Translations under genes and position numbers: made by a program | Part shown: positions 43,718 to 54,520 of the stretch, one piece after another | Layout: each line of letters starts with the position of its first letter | Numbering within the stretch: the stretch's first letter is position 1 | NCBI GenBank assembly: GCA_036435485.1 | Contig: CM071597.1 | Span: 177,984,147 to 178,048,146 of the forward strand | DNA length: 64,000 nt | Direction: 5' to 3' | DNA from: Saposhnikovia divaricata | Taxonomy: Eukaryota > Streptophyta > Magnoliopsida > Apiales > Apiaceae | Notes under the pieces: generated by a model | The model's input: only the letters and a program-made list of their open reading frames with translations | Told to the model about the DNA's origin: nothing | Databases searched by the model: none

Positions 43718-43784
43718 TGTCAGGAGTGGGATTCGAACCCACGCCCCTGAGGACCGGTACCTTGGACCACTCGGCCATCCTGAC
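43718..43784 (-). pseudogene. tRNA-Leu with deleted anticodon arm
   Basis: Minus strand. The acceptor stem GTCAGGA/TCCTGAC pairs perfectly, discriminator A, start GTCAGGATGGCCGAGTGGTC as in plant tRNA-Leu, T-arm GTGGG-TTCGAAT-CCCAC intact. Length is only 67 nt, whereas tRNA-Leu is class II (over 80 nt). Between GTGGTCCAAG and GTACCGG about 13-15 bases spanning the anticodon stem and loop are missing. The A and B boxes largely remain, so RNA polymerase III might still transcribe it, but it cannot decode. Confidence 0.75.
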
Positions 43785-44005
43785 AGTTGTTACTAATGTA
43801 TAATAATGTTTTAAGTATAAATTTTTATTTTTAAGTTATGAGAAGAAAAAATAACTTTAAAGAACATAGAAATTATGTGTAATTAAATATTAGGTGTGAC
43901 CTTGGCAATCTGATGTTCAAATATATATAATATATTGTGTGATACCTTATAGACTCTCCTTGTTTCCTTTTGATATCATACCACCGTCACCAGCTCATTT
44001 GGCTT

Positions 44006-44473
44006 TCTGGATACTCGTAGAAATTCTCTGATTATGCAGGGTGTAAAATAGACAGGAAAAGCACAACAGGTACATGTCAATTCTTGGGAAACAGATTGAT
44101 TTCTTGGGCAAGCAGGAAGCAATAATCAGTTTCAACCTCAACTGCAGAAGCTGAGTACATTGCAGCACGCAGTTGTTGTGCACAGCTCCTTTGCATAAGA
44201 AATCAGTTGATGGATTATGGTATGACACTAAGTAATATTCCTATGTTTTGTGATAATACTAGTGCTATCAAAATTACAGAGAATCCAGTTCAACATTTAA
44301 GGACTAAGCACATTGATGTCAGGTATCATTTTATTAGAGAACATATTGAGAATGGTACTGTGGAACTTCATTTTGTTCCTACTGACAAACAGCTTGCAGA
44401 TATCCTATCTAAACCACTTGATGAGGCTACATTCATTAGATTGGTTAGTGAGTTAGGAATGTTAAATTTCTAG
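44006..44473 (+). pseudogene. Copia RNase H C-terminal fragment
   Basis: Reads SDYAGCKIDRKSTTGT, then a TAA in SRKQ-stop, then STSTAEAEYIAARSCC, and an open tail (44207-44473) with CDNTSAIKI, RTKHIDVRYHF and ADILSKPLDEATF. This is the end of a Sirevirus/Oryco-type pol. Only one premature stop is seen; the upstream RT is missing. A GGGGGGCTAG tract follows at 44535. Confidence 0.85.
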
Positions 44474-45114
44474 ATCTTTAACATCTGCAGAAGTAGCAAG
44501 GTATGTTGTTTCAGTTTATAGACTTGTTCGATGGGGGGCTAGTTTACGTCCCTCGTCAAGTGAAACCGAATCTTGACAAGGTATCGATGTGTTCTGGAAC
44601 GTGCGCAAACTAGTTCTATGTATCACACTATCCAGTGATCGGAATCTTATTCATATTCGATACGTGACTAAGACTGGGGATTTATGAAAAATTAATATCT
44701 TATTAATCACATGTCAAAATCATTCTTACAATAACTTATACACATATTCGAGAACATGTAGTCAAACAATACAAATCAAGTTTCACAATTATATGGAGCA
44801 ACAAAAAGTTACTTACAACTATGCGGAGCAACAGATATTTACTTATAATAATACGGAGCAACGAATAGTTACTTACCTCAATTGCGGAAATCAAGAATTC
44901 ACACAATCACATAAAAACACATGTACAATCCTTAGCAACCCATCAGAAGTAGAACATCTAAAATCTTGAAAGACTCCATGATTACAATTCTGATCAGATC
45001 TGTATTTAGTCTTTTTGGCCCTCTAAACGATGTTTTCTTGAAAAACTCAAAGAACGAAAGTTGTAGAGCACGAAAAGGCCTTTCCGAAAAGTCCAGAATC
45101 AATGAATTCTGACT
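44474..45114. other. Non-coding, with a three-copy repeat
   Basis: At 44792-44880 an about 36-bp unit (TATGGAGCAACA...GTTACTTACAA and variants) is present three times. Otherwise no signal. Confidence 0.5.
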
Positions 45115-46021
45115 TACGATGAATTTTATCCATAATTTTCGTCACTGTACTACCAAAAGAATCTCAACTATCGAATCTAATATTTTTAAAAATATATGAT
45201 CAAAAAAGGATATAATTAGAAAAGGTCGCATTAGAAGTGAATTTTAAAAAGGAAAATTATAATCTAAAAAGGATATAATTAAAAAATGTTGTATATCTAA
45301 AAAAAGATATAATTAAAAAATGTTGCAACAGAATTGAATTTTAAATATATATATATATATATATATATAATCTGAAAAGAATATAATTAAAAAGGTTGTA
45401 TTAAAATTGAATTTTATTTAATTTTTTTATTAATATTAAAAAATTTCATATTTACTATTTTTGCTCTATCTTAACATCTAGAATCAGATTTGGATGATTT
45501 TATAATCCACGTGAAACTCATAAAATTATCTTTAATTTAGTGATGATTTAATAATTATTATTCAAATGGAAAACTCAGAATTTCAAAAGAAAATATAATT
45601 GCGAATTTTTTCATTAATCCTATTCAATGTAGAAGACATACATTGATAATGCTATTCAATGTAGAAAACCTAATTATATATGAGTATTTCAATATAAATA
45701 CACTTTTTAGTTTATAACATGTTAAAATATAAAAAAATATTTATGCTAGATTCAACGGTTCTTATTTATTTTGTCGTACGGAGGACCAGACTATAGATTA
45801 TCAAAGTTTTGGACAAATCTCTCCTACAATTTTCATTAAAATTGTATTTGGTTATTAGTAGAACCATCTTCAAATAGTAACAACGGTATTTTGATAATCA
45901 AAACGAATTATAAGTAGAGAAAAATATCCAAATCCATGTGTGATAGAGTAGAGTCGTAAGGATTATCCGTTCTCGTTCATGTTCAAGATTCGATTTTCGC
46001 TTAATCCGAAAATTATTAGAA
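45115..46021 (+). mobile_element. Helitron-like AT-rich element, degraded
   Basis: Shares TCACTGTACTACCAAAA and the AAAATTATAATCTAAAAAGG repeat block with the Helitron at 11166, plus a 25-bp AT microsatellite (about 45345). It shows no clear TC or CTAG end; part of the family cluster. Confidence 0.5.
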
Positions 46022-46430
46022 CTAGCTTATAGTCCGTGTAAAGCACATGTTACTTTTAAATACTTTTAAAATTATATGATTAAATAAAATAGAGTATAAT
46101 AATTTATTATAGATACAATTTAACTTTGTAATTAATTAATAAAATTATTAGTAATAATAATAGTTATTTAATAAATGATATGTATTGATTAGAACTAATA
46201 ATATAAAATCTTAATTAAATTTGTTGTTGACGGTATTCGAACCTTGGATCTTTAGAAGAGGGATTTAAATATAGAATATTCTTTATTATTAGATCTAACA
46301 GCTATCATCTATTTACTAAATATCTAACGGTCACTATTCTTTTAGATGATTGAACCAAGTTGAACCAAACAACCAAATTATACCCCTATTTGCTTATTAT
46401 ATATATAATAGTATAGATAGATAGTATAGA
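46022..46430 (-). mobile_element. Non-autonomous Helitron, 409 bp, minus strand
   Basis: Read on the minus strand it starts TCTATACTATCTATC after an A and ends GGACTATAAGCTAG before a T. A hairpin (GTGCTTTACAC) lies 11 bases from the 3' end. No ORF. A closely similar 3' end (CCGTGCTTTGCACGG) occurs at 54372. Confidence 0.75.
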
Positions 46431-46435
46431 TGTGG

Positions 46436-47491
46436 ATACTAATTTATAGACATAAAAGCCTACTTCAAAAAAAGATCCAAACGATGGGGAACGCAAGTGC
46501 CGCTCAAGTACATGGAGTAGGAAACGTGGACCTGAAGTTTCCTTCGGGTCGTGTTCTATCCCTGACTAGAGTGCATCATGTTCCCGACATGCGTAGAAAT
46601 ATAATAAGTGGTAGCTGTTTAGTAGCTAATGGTTTTGAAGTTTCTTTCAAGTGTAATAAAGTAGTTCTTATTCATACTGGTACATTTTTTGGCAAGGGTT
46701 ACTTGTCAAATGGTTTATTTGTAATTAATGCTAAGCCCGTTTTGGGAACTTTGATTTATAATATTACTCCTTCTATTAACTGTGTTGAATCTTCAAATTT
46801 ATGGCATGCTAGACTTGGTCAATTAAATTTTGGTGCTCTTAAAAATATGATGAACTTAGAGTTGATTCCGAACACACTATAGAAAAGAATTCTAAATGTC
46901 AAGTTTGTGTGTCTGCTAAACAAATAAGGAAACCTTTTCATAATATTGTTAGGGATTCAGGCTTGTTAGATTTTGTAAACACTGATATTTGTGAATTTGG
47001 CGGTGTGTTGACTGAGGACCAGTTTAGATACTTCATTACCTTTACAGATGATAGTAGCAGATACTGTTTTGTTTATTTACTTAGACATAAGGATGAAGCA
47101 CTTAGTAAATTCATTATATATAAAACTGAAGTAGAAAAAAAGACTAGTAAGGTACTTAAACGGTTGAGATCTGATAGAGGTGGTGAGTATACGAGTAACG
47201 TTTTTAATGAATTTCGTGCAAGCAATGGTATAGTTCATGAAGTTACCCCTCCATACACACCTCAGTCTAATGAGGTTGCTGAGCGGAAGAACAGAACATT
47301 TAAAGATATTATTAATAGTACGCTTATTAATTCTGGGTTGCCTAAATACATGTGGGGATAGGCTTTGAATATGGCTTGCCATATTCTGAATATAGTTCCT
47401 CTGAAACACATGGATAAGACACCCTATGAGTTATGAAAGGGCAAGAAGACTAGTCTTAAGTATCTTCGTGTGTGGGGGTGCCTTGCTAACT
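46436..47491 (+). pseudogene. Copia protease-integrase fragment
   Basis: Begins after the protease active site (MGNASAAQVHGVG, HHVPDMRRNIISGS). It passes through the pre-integrase region (LWHARLGQLNFG), a frameshift at about 46880, and the integrase core with NTDICEF, FTDDSSRY and SNEVAERKNRTF, then a stop at 47359 (MWG-TAG) and decayed sequence to RVWGCLAN. The integrase D,D,E residues are seen, but the conserved NG before the E box is NE. No LTR, RT or gag. Confidence 0.88.
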
Positions 47492-47779
47492 GATTTTGGC
47501 GAATATTAATATTGCCAATAATTTTTTTTATGATCTCTAATAAAATTATGAAGTAGACTTGGTTGATTATTTCCTACAAAAATATTTATAAGATTAAAAT
47601 TTTGGGAGTAAATGAATATAATTATTGATTTTTATCACCGTTGCACCTGGATTGTGAAAGTCATAAAAATAGTGAGAACTAAAAAATTGTGAATTTTATT
47701 AAAATGCGGTTTAAATAAAATTAATACAAGATAGAATTTCTGAGTGATAACATCATTACAAGAAACACTTATATCCAAC
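47492..47779. other. Intergenic or intron sequence
   Basis: Non-coding; lies downstream of the splice donor of the synthetase exon on the minus strand, so may be captured intron. Confidence 0.3.
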
Positions 47780-48011
47780 CTTCTCCTTGAATTTCTCATG
47801 TGGAACAGGAACCCCCCCACTTCAAGTCCCTAGTTATACAGCGTTGCCTTAGACCTTCCTTATGCCATGCATTTGTTGCTTGAATAGCATTTTGAGTCCA
47901 TGATCCAGCTACTGACATGCTGTTGATGTAATCCACTAGTTTATCCTTCAGTAAAGGGAGCTCGAGAAACAAGTGATTCGTATCACGTATGTGTGGTGTG
48001 TTCTGACAAAC
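47780..48011 (-). pseudogene. Methionyl-tRNA synthetase exon fragment
   Basis: Minus strand, preceded by acceptor TTGAACAG. The frame contains VCQNTPHIRDTNHLFLELPL, MSVAGSWTQNAIQATNAW and LRQRCITRDLKWG, the conserved core of class I methionyl-tRNA synthetase that charges tRNA-Met. After DLKWG a run of seven G (one too many) shifts the frame; the other frame then continues with the conserved VPVPHEKFKEK to a donor AAG|GTTGG. The KMSKS loop and the anticodon domain are missing. This is one exon of a gene of about 800 residues, disabled by the insertion. Confidence 0.85.
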
Positions 48012-48207
48012 CTGTTCAAAAAGTAACATTCAAGAAATAAAAGTGCATATTAACAGCAGCCACAGTAGAAATATCAGTCTCCCTGGACTAAAAAATAAAC
48101 ATTGGATCGATCAACCCAAAACTTACTTTCAAAAAACAAAACAAAACAACATATTAAAAAAAAAGACTAAAAAATAAACAATAGATCAAATGAAGAGGAG
48201 TTGTTAC

Positions 48208-48450
48208 CTGATGATCAACACTCTCTTCATAAATGAAGAGGAGTTGTTGATCATCTACACAATACTTCCTTGCATTAAAATCCATAAGAGCCTTCTTGCA
48301 CTCCATTTGAGATGGGAAAACAAGAAGACACTTCCCATTCAATATTTCAACCTTAACCTCCGGAGAAAGTACCAACGTGGTTCGAATTTGGTGAATGCTA
48401 GTTCCACTCGGCACTCCGAACACTGCTGGAGTCCTTCCTTTGTCCTCCAT
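48208..48450 (-). CDS. First exon of an unrecognised gene
   Basis: 81 codons from an ATG (MEDKGRTPAVFGVPSGTS) to a donor CAG|GTAACAAC. Compact alpha/beta composition with a hydrophobic strand KCLLVFPSQ; I do not recognise the family. It is followed, after a 196-base intron-like gap with a good acceptor, by the synthetase exon in the same orientation, so the two could be spliced into a chimera. Upstream (48585-48665 on the plus strand) are a purine repeat and a TATA-like site. A 19-base direct repeat (AAATGAAGAGGAGTTGTT) brackets the donor. Confidence 0.45.
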
Positions 48451-48584
48451 GTCTACGTGAAAACAACAGAAAAGTTATAAAATCTTACATGACACATAAA
48501 TCAAAAAACTAAGAAAAAGCTATAAAATGTTACATGACACATAAATAAAAAAACTAAGAAAACTGTTCTATTATTCATCTGCCT

Positions 48585-48665
48585 ACAGAGAGGGAGAGGG
48601 AGAGGGAGAGAGACCTCAGCAAATAGTTGTAGAAAAAATGTGTATAAACTAGTGTATATATACTG
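48585..48665 (-). promoter_or_regulatory. Candidate leader and TATA of the chimeric locus
   Basis: A GGGAGA microsatellite (CTCTCC on the sense strand, about 48586-48614) and CAGTATATATACACT (about 48651-48665) lie 135-215 bases upstream of the ATG. TC-rich leaders are common in plant genes. Prediction only. Confidence 0.35.
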
Positions 48666-48759
48666 AAGGTGTATATTTATGTTGTGAAGTAGACCTATAG
48701 ATGTTATCATTAGTACTTTAAGGGTAGGGGTAGGGAATGTGTAAAATCTTATATATATC

Positions 48760-48868
48760 AATTTTTAACAACAATTTAATATATAAATTAATAACATATA
48801 AAATTAAAAAATTAATATAATTATAGCTATTAAAAAAGGAGTTGTGCAACGCACGGGTTATAAGCTAC
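48760..48868 (+). mobile_element. Helitron-like 3' terminus
   Basis: Carries the block ATCAATTTTTAACAACAATT...ATAACATATAAAATT found also at 52098-52160, and ends with GTGCAACGCACGGGTTATAAGCTAC, a hairpin plus CTA-type end. Its 5' end is not identified; the gene fragments at 47.8-48.45 kb may lie inside it. Confidence 0.5.
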
Positions 48869-49260
48869 AGTAGTATATAATAAGCGTAAGAGGGATCTCA
48901 TCCATAATTTTGGTTTTGGTTTGGTCAGTGTACCGCCAAAATAATCTCTACCGTTGAATATAATAATTTTAAAATTAGACGATCAAGATTATATCATATT
49001 AAAAAAAATTATAATCTAAAAAGGATATAATTAAAAAGGTTGTATTACAACTGAATTTTAAAAAGAAAATTATAATCTGAGAAGGATATAATTAAAAAAA
49101 GGTTATATTATAATTAATTTTATTTATGTTAAATTTTCGATTTTCAGAATTTTATTTATTAGTAAAAAATATTTACGAATAAATAATTTATCAATAATAA
49201 CATATTATGAACCAACTTATAGAATGAATATAAATACTTGTGTACAAAACATACTCTTTT
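48869..49260 (+). mobile_element. Helitron-like 5' part
   Basis: Starts near TATATAATAAGCGTAAGAGG, nearly identical to the start of the Helitron at 11166 (GGGATCT, GATCAAGATTA and the AAAATTATAATCT blocks follow). The 3' end is not found. Confidence 0.5.
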
Positions 49261-50307
49261 TTTTAAGTCAAAAGATGCCTAAAATTCATTTTTCTAATCA
49301 ACAATTGCATTATTTTTAAGTACATATGTACTTGCGATGATCAATTATGTCATGAGATTAAAGAGCAAAGTTATCCGATATAACTAACGTTTTGCTCCCG
49401 AGTTTTTTGAGTGAGAAAAACAAATAAATGTAAATGTAAGTAAGAAAGTAAAATGGATTGTAATGAGTTTCAATCACTTGCTCCAAATTTAAAAATTAAA
49501 GAGTAAATTTACTTTTTTTTACGTGCTCACGAATTGGAAGAAAAATATCAAATTTGTTTTTAAATTACAATCTTATCCCTTAATCTAGAAGTTACATTTA
49601 AATAATAAGGGTATATTTGTCATATCAACCTTTTTTTTATTTATCACACCGATTTGCTTTCCATTTCATCCCAATTTTGAGAGGAAAGTATAAGGAATTT
49701 ACATCCCACTTCACTTACTTTTCTTTCTAAAAAAAACTTGGAAACATAAATATGAATGCAAATGATATTACCTGCTTTTTTCTTTTATCTACTTTCCTAC
49801 CCATTTAAAACTCAAGAATATGAGGCGTAAGATAAATTGGAGACTGAAGTACCACAGCACTAGTAGACCGTTGTCAATACTCAATGCTCGAAACATTTTC
49901 TATACGCGACAAAAAAGAATAGGGTATTTCCAACAAAAAATAAAGGAAAAAAAACAATTATTTTGTTATGAAAAATTAAGGAAAAGGTAGATTATTCGAA
50001 TTTTTCTTGAAATTTAAAAAAATTATCAAATTTGGCGAAAGAAAAGGCGAACAAAAATAATCAAAAGAATGAAAAATCGTCAAAAAAATTTGGACCACTT
50101 AGTATTTTTAATTTTGATTAGAGTGGTAAGTTGTTTAAGTAAAGCTAACATATTTATGTCTGATTGTCAGATTAATGTGGTAAGCTTTTTAGGGTGTATT
50201 TGTATCTTGAAAAGTTTTATTCTTAAATTGAAGATTTTTCTTTTGTTGTTTCTTTGGCATTGGTGGGTTGTGTTGAAAAATGATTAATTTTTGGTTTTAA
50301 TTTCATA
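49261..50307. other. Non-coding, AT-rich
   Basis: No supported coding region. The 72-codon hydrophobic frame at 50069 has no start context or homology and is more likely intron. Confidence 0.35.
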
Positions 50308-50499
50308 GTGACGGAAAAAGATGCCGAGGTAGATATGTTAGGGGAAGAAAGAGCAAGCAGAGGGGTACTGGAGAAATTTTCAGACTCCACAGAGAATTCC
50401 GAATATGTTGAGAAACCTGTGATGAATTCGAGTGATGAGTCTGGAAATGATATCAGGTCAAATGGTGTTAATCTGTCATTAAGCGCTTTATATAATTAG
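50308..50499 (+). CDS. Possible terminal exon, unrecognised
   Basis: Follows an acceptor-like TTAATTTCATAG and encodes about 63 residues, acidic and Ser/Asn-rich (EDMLGEERAS-like start, SSDESGN), ending at TAG. Composition is that of a disordered C-terminal tail. I do not recognise it; a host-gene fragment is the best guess. Confidence 0.3.
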   Translation: MTEKDAEVDMLGEERASRGVLEKFSDSTENSEYVEKPVMNSSDESGNDIRSNGVNLSLSALYN

Positions 50500-50870
50500 A
50501 AGAGTCGCGAACTTTTAGTTGCATCTCTAGGAATTATAACGAATCGGGAGAGGAGTTGTAATTCTAGTACATGATATGATAGACACAATTTAAGTATTAG
50601 ATCGGGAGATTGATATGCGAATTGTGAAACTGATAATCCTTGGTTCTTAATAGTCTATAGCTGTACTTTGTATGACCATGGGAGTGGCATTCAAGGGATA
50701 ATTTTAGGCACTATAATTTACCTTGGGAGAGGATTTCATAAACATTAGAAGGATTGTTTTTAACAAAACAAGAGACACAAATTAGACATGCATGATATCC
50801 AATTGAAAAACCCTAATTCTTGGATTGTTTTCTCTCATACTTAATATATAGTTTTTATTTGTTTAATAGA
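50500..50870. other. Non-coding
   Basis: No gene or element feature recognised. Confidence 0.3.
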
Positions 50871-51068
50871 TTAATTAGAAGAATATTGACTACCTGATTG
50901 ACCAAATGGTTGAAACCCATCAGCAGAAAGCCCGAGCCTAACATTTCTCGTCTCTGCAGAAACTGAGGGGTGTGCTCTGTTAAATTGTTGCCATTCCTCT
51001 GAATCTGAACAATGACGCATCACATCATCTTCTTGATAATGTTTCTTTAATAGGATACATCTGATCAC
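50871..51068 (-). pseudogene. CACTA (En/Spm) transposase fragment
   Basis: Minus-strand frame with VMRHCSDSEEWQQFN and RNVRLGLSADGFQPFG, which match the conserved SW-x-F / NVRLGL-x-DGFNPFG region of the TNP2-type transposase (Transposase_21). The frame ends shortly after; the DDE residues downstream are missing. No CACTA ends are seen nearby. Confidence 0.75.
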
Positions 51069-51770
51069 CTCCTTGTATTCCAGTAGCTGAACCTAACACA
51101 TCAGGTACTACCATAGTCGTACCTCATTTTTAACTGTTAGCCAGCCCTATCAAGTAATTACCAGCCACACCCTAAGTAAATGTTAACTCATATGAACACA
51201 TTGAAGGTGCATACGTTTACCCCCTTGTATTTATTTCAGCTATCTTGCATAGGCACCAGCTTCGTACCTAAATCAAAGATGTTTATTCGTTCTTCGAAAT
51301 AGAATCCAACCATTCATATTTATTTCATTACGAAACATAATTTAATTCAAGTATACTACCGTTTGAATCATTTTTGCCTTAGCCCGACATATCCAATCCA
51401 TAGCTGTGCCTTAGGAACTTGCTCCATGCCACACGCATGTAAGTTTTCAACAGGTCCACAATACATCGGAGCTTCGCACGCTGGGAGCTCCAAAATTCAT
51501 ATGCGTATTATCCTTGTTGTATTTTTAGGCTCTATACACTTGAACCTTACACCATCATTCCAATCCCTGGAAGGTCCACCCCAATTGGAACCTGACATAA
51601 CAACCCACGTAGCTTTTATGCTGAAGATTCCGATATATATATATATCCATATGCCTTTTCACCGGAACTATTGAAGTATTTTGTGTGGCCTACATCTTGG
51701 CTCCCACATTTTTTATTGGAAGTAGAATAAGTGTTCAAACTAACAAAGGAAAATGTTTGAATTTATAAAC
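51069..51770. other. Non-coding
   Basis: A 103-codon frame at 51363 on plus has no recognisable motif. May be decayed CACTA interior. Confidence 0.3.
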
Positions 51771-51774
51771 TTAC

Positions 51775-52050
51775 CGTATTTGTTTGTTAGTAAAACTATC
51801 TTCAAATACTAAAAAGGGTATTTTGATAATCAAAACGAAATATAAGTAGATTTCATAAATTGAATAGAATTTTCAACGTAAAAAATCGTCAATTTCTTCT
51901 TTTTTTATTTGTGCGTAGTTTTAATTGGAAAATAATTATTAAACCATCACTAAATTAAAGATTATTTTATTAAATTCACGTGAGTTGTAAAACTGTCCAA
52001 ATCAAATTTTAAGAATTCAAGATAGAGCACTAATATTAAATTGACGTTTA

Positions 52051-52099
<49 letters not shown>

Positions 52100-52192
52100 A
52101 TTTTTTAACAACAATTTGATATATAAATTAATAACATATAATATAATTATAGATGTTAAAAAGGTAACCGTGCATTGCACGGGTTATAAGAT
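51775..52192 (+). mobile_element. Helitron-like element with 3' hairpin
   Basis: Contains TTTTGATAATCAAAACGAA (as at 45.88 kb), a (TA)n microsatellite at 52057-52097, the ACAACAATTT...ATAACATATAATA block, and a perfect hairpin CCGTGC-ATT-GCACGG at about 52163-52177 followed by GTTATAAGATAA, a decayed terminus. Confidence 0.55.
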
Positions 52193-52335
52193 AATATTAA
52201 AGTGCATTCTGGATCATATATATATACATTTTCCAGAAATCTAAATTTAACCAAGTGCAAGACAATTGTTCCTTTAGACTGAACAAATCTTCAAGTTTGC
52301 CTTTGCTTTCTTTCCAAATAGCACTAATACTCCCA

Positions 52336-52890
52336 TTAGCTTTTCCTTTCCCAAAATAAAGTTAATTCCGTGTCAACAACCTTTTCCTTACCCTTACGCC
52401 TAGTAGATTTTTCTTGGTCATCCACATTCTCCCCCTCAGTTGGGTTATCCTCCAGAGTAGTAGGATGTGGAGTTGGTAAATTAGACGAAGATGGCTTTAC
52501 CAAGGAGTTGATTGCATCATTTAACTGGGCTGCCATGGTATTCAATTGAACCTGGAATACATCATGTTGAATAAGTTGCAAATCTTTTATTTCTGCAATG
52601 GACTTACAGTTATTTGGCAACTTTTTCTCCATTGTTTGGACCCGTGTAAGGAGTCTGTTGTATTCCTTTCTGGTTACAGGTGCATGTGGTTGAGTAGGTT
52701 CCTCACTCGTACGTTCTGCGGGTGTTTCACTCAACACTCTATATTCACTCGGTTTAGTGGTTTGGGTTACACTTACATGTTCTGTTCGTGTTTCCCTCAA
52801 CTCTCCTATATCTCTATAGAATTTGAAAACATAACGGTTGAAGAACAAGTTATCCATTAAGATCATATAGGGCAACATAATATTTCTCAA
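52336..52890 (-). pseudogene. Retroelement accessory-ORF C-terminus
   Basis: Minus-strand, 184 codons, continuous. Thr/Pro/Glu-rich, then a coiled-coil segment (KEYNRLLTRVQTMEKKL and onward), then a Lys/Arg cluster (STRRKGKEKVV). This layout resembles the tail of the additional ORFs of plant LTR elements. The N-terminal globular domain is missing. It does not match the Sirevirus ORF3 in sequence. The call is by architecture only. Confidence 0.4.
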
Positions 52891-53194
52891 TTTACGCTAC
52901 AAATCATGATGTCACTCATACATCAACTTATCCTATGCTAACATGGCAAGTTCTAAATCTCAAGATCCACTCTCGCTTCACAAGAAATTAACAGATTAGA
53001 TGTTAGCTACGCATCTAACAATTAAGCATGACCATACGAGGATATCAATATACATCACACATAGATCTTTAAAGCATCAAGATACTAAAGCTCCATAAAT
53101 AAACCCGTTAGAATCCCATGACAACGATTAGTTCATAATCGAACCACTCGTCATCATGGGATTTGATGAAACCATGATAAATAACAAAGTCTGA
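52891..53194. other. Non-coding
   Basis: Nothing recognised. Confidence 0.3.
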
Positions 53195-53831
53195 ATTAAA
53201 ATAATCTTTCTTTTTCCAATTATATCAAGGGCGGTTCTATTTAATAAAATAAACTAATAATATTTTAGTATTAATAATTAACCGATTACCTTTTTCAGCT
53301 AAAACGTATCATCTTTCTATATTTTCTAACTAAAATCCTTCTTTTAATAGAAATATCACGGAAAATATTAATTTCTCCTTTTCTAAAAATATTACGTGAA
53401 ATTATATTTAGTAAAATAAGATAATTAAATTATAATTACTATAAACTAATTAATTACCTTTTTACCTAGAACATGTTTCCTTTTTAATTTTCTATAACTA
53501 AATCCTATCTTTTTCTAATCATATCACGGTCATTCTATTTAATAAAATGAAATAAAATAATAATTTTATAATTACCAATAATTAACCGATTATCTTTTTC
53601 AACTAAAACCTATCATCTTTTCTATATTTTCTAATTAAAATCCCTCCATTTCTAGAAATGTCACGGATAACATTTATATACTTATTATCAAATCATCTCA
53701 TATAAAATTGTAAGCCTCCAAAATTCATGCCTTAAAAAAATTCATGTTTTAAAAAATTAATTTAAATAAATGAAAAATTCATATAATATTAAAATAAAAA
53801 AATCCGTGCATCACATAGGGTTTTAAGCTAG
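53195..53831 (+). mobile_element. Helitron-like element with internal tandem units
   Basis: Two tandem units of about 300 bp (AACCGATTACCTTTTTCAGC / AACCGATTATCTTTTTCAAC). It ends ATAGGGTTTTAAGCTAG followed by T, a Helitron-type terminus with a weak hairpin (CCGTGCATCACATAGGG). The inverse, end-less copy lies at 38878. Confidence 0.6.
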
Positions 53832-54520
53832 TCTATACTATTATATAAAAGCCGAAACATTAAAAGTTTGGTTGGTCGGTTGGTCGGTCGGTCGGTCGGT
53901 ACGGTACCTGTTGATTATACTTATTTACCCTTACTCAATTACAGATCTACTAACTAATAAATTTCCTTCTTGTAATTTCCTTTTTCAGGTTAGACATATT
54001 ACCTTTTCTACTAACTAATCAATTTCTTTCTTGAGGTTAAACATATTAATAACAATAATTTTAGTTTTTTCAAAAAAAAATACAATAATTTTAGTATTCA
54101 AAATAGAATGACAAAATTTGAAACGTACCTTCTTTGTTGAATAGTTTTAGTTTGCAAAGATTCGTGCTTATAACGTGTTATAAATTTAATGATAAAACTA
54201 TATAAGAATATGGAGGCAGAAGTGTTTTATATAAACAGAGAGAGAAAATACTTGAAGGTGTCTTCCTTTATTTTCTATATGCAATGGTCCTATTTATGGG
54301 ATGATAACCACCGCCAATGCTTTTGCTTCCCAAGTAAATAATCAATTTTATTGTTTTTGTTTATTACATAATACTAGCTTATATTCCGTGCAAAGCACGG
54401 GTTACTTTTAAATACTTTTAAAATTATATGATTAAATAAAATAAAGTATAATAATTTATTATTGATATAATTTAACTTTGTAATTTATTTACTTATTAAT
54501 AATTTTTTATATTAAAATAA
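53832..54520. mobile_element. Two opposed Helitron ends
   Basis: TCTATACTATTATATAAAAGC at 53832 is a plus-strand Helitron 5' end, directly abutting the CTAG of the previous element and followed by a GGTCGGT tandem repeat (about 53870-53904). At 54372 CTAGCTTATATTCCGTGC...GCACGGG is a minus-strand 3' end whose interior (to about 54520) matches the Helitron at 46022. Confidence 0.6.

Noticed and set aside
51363..51674. 103-codon plus-strand ORF
   Set aside because: No recognisable domain, ends in AT-repeat-derived residues.
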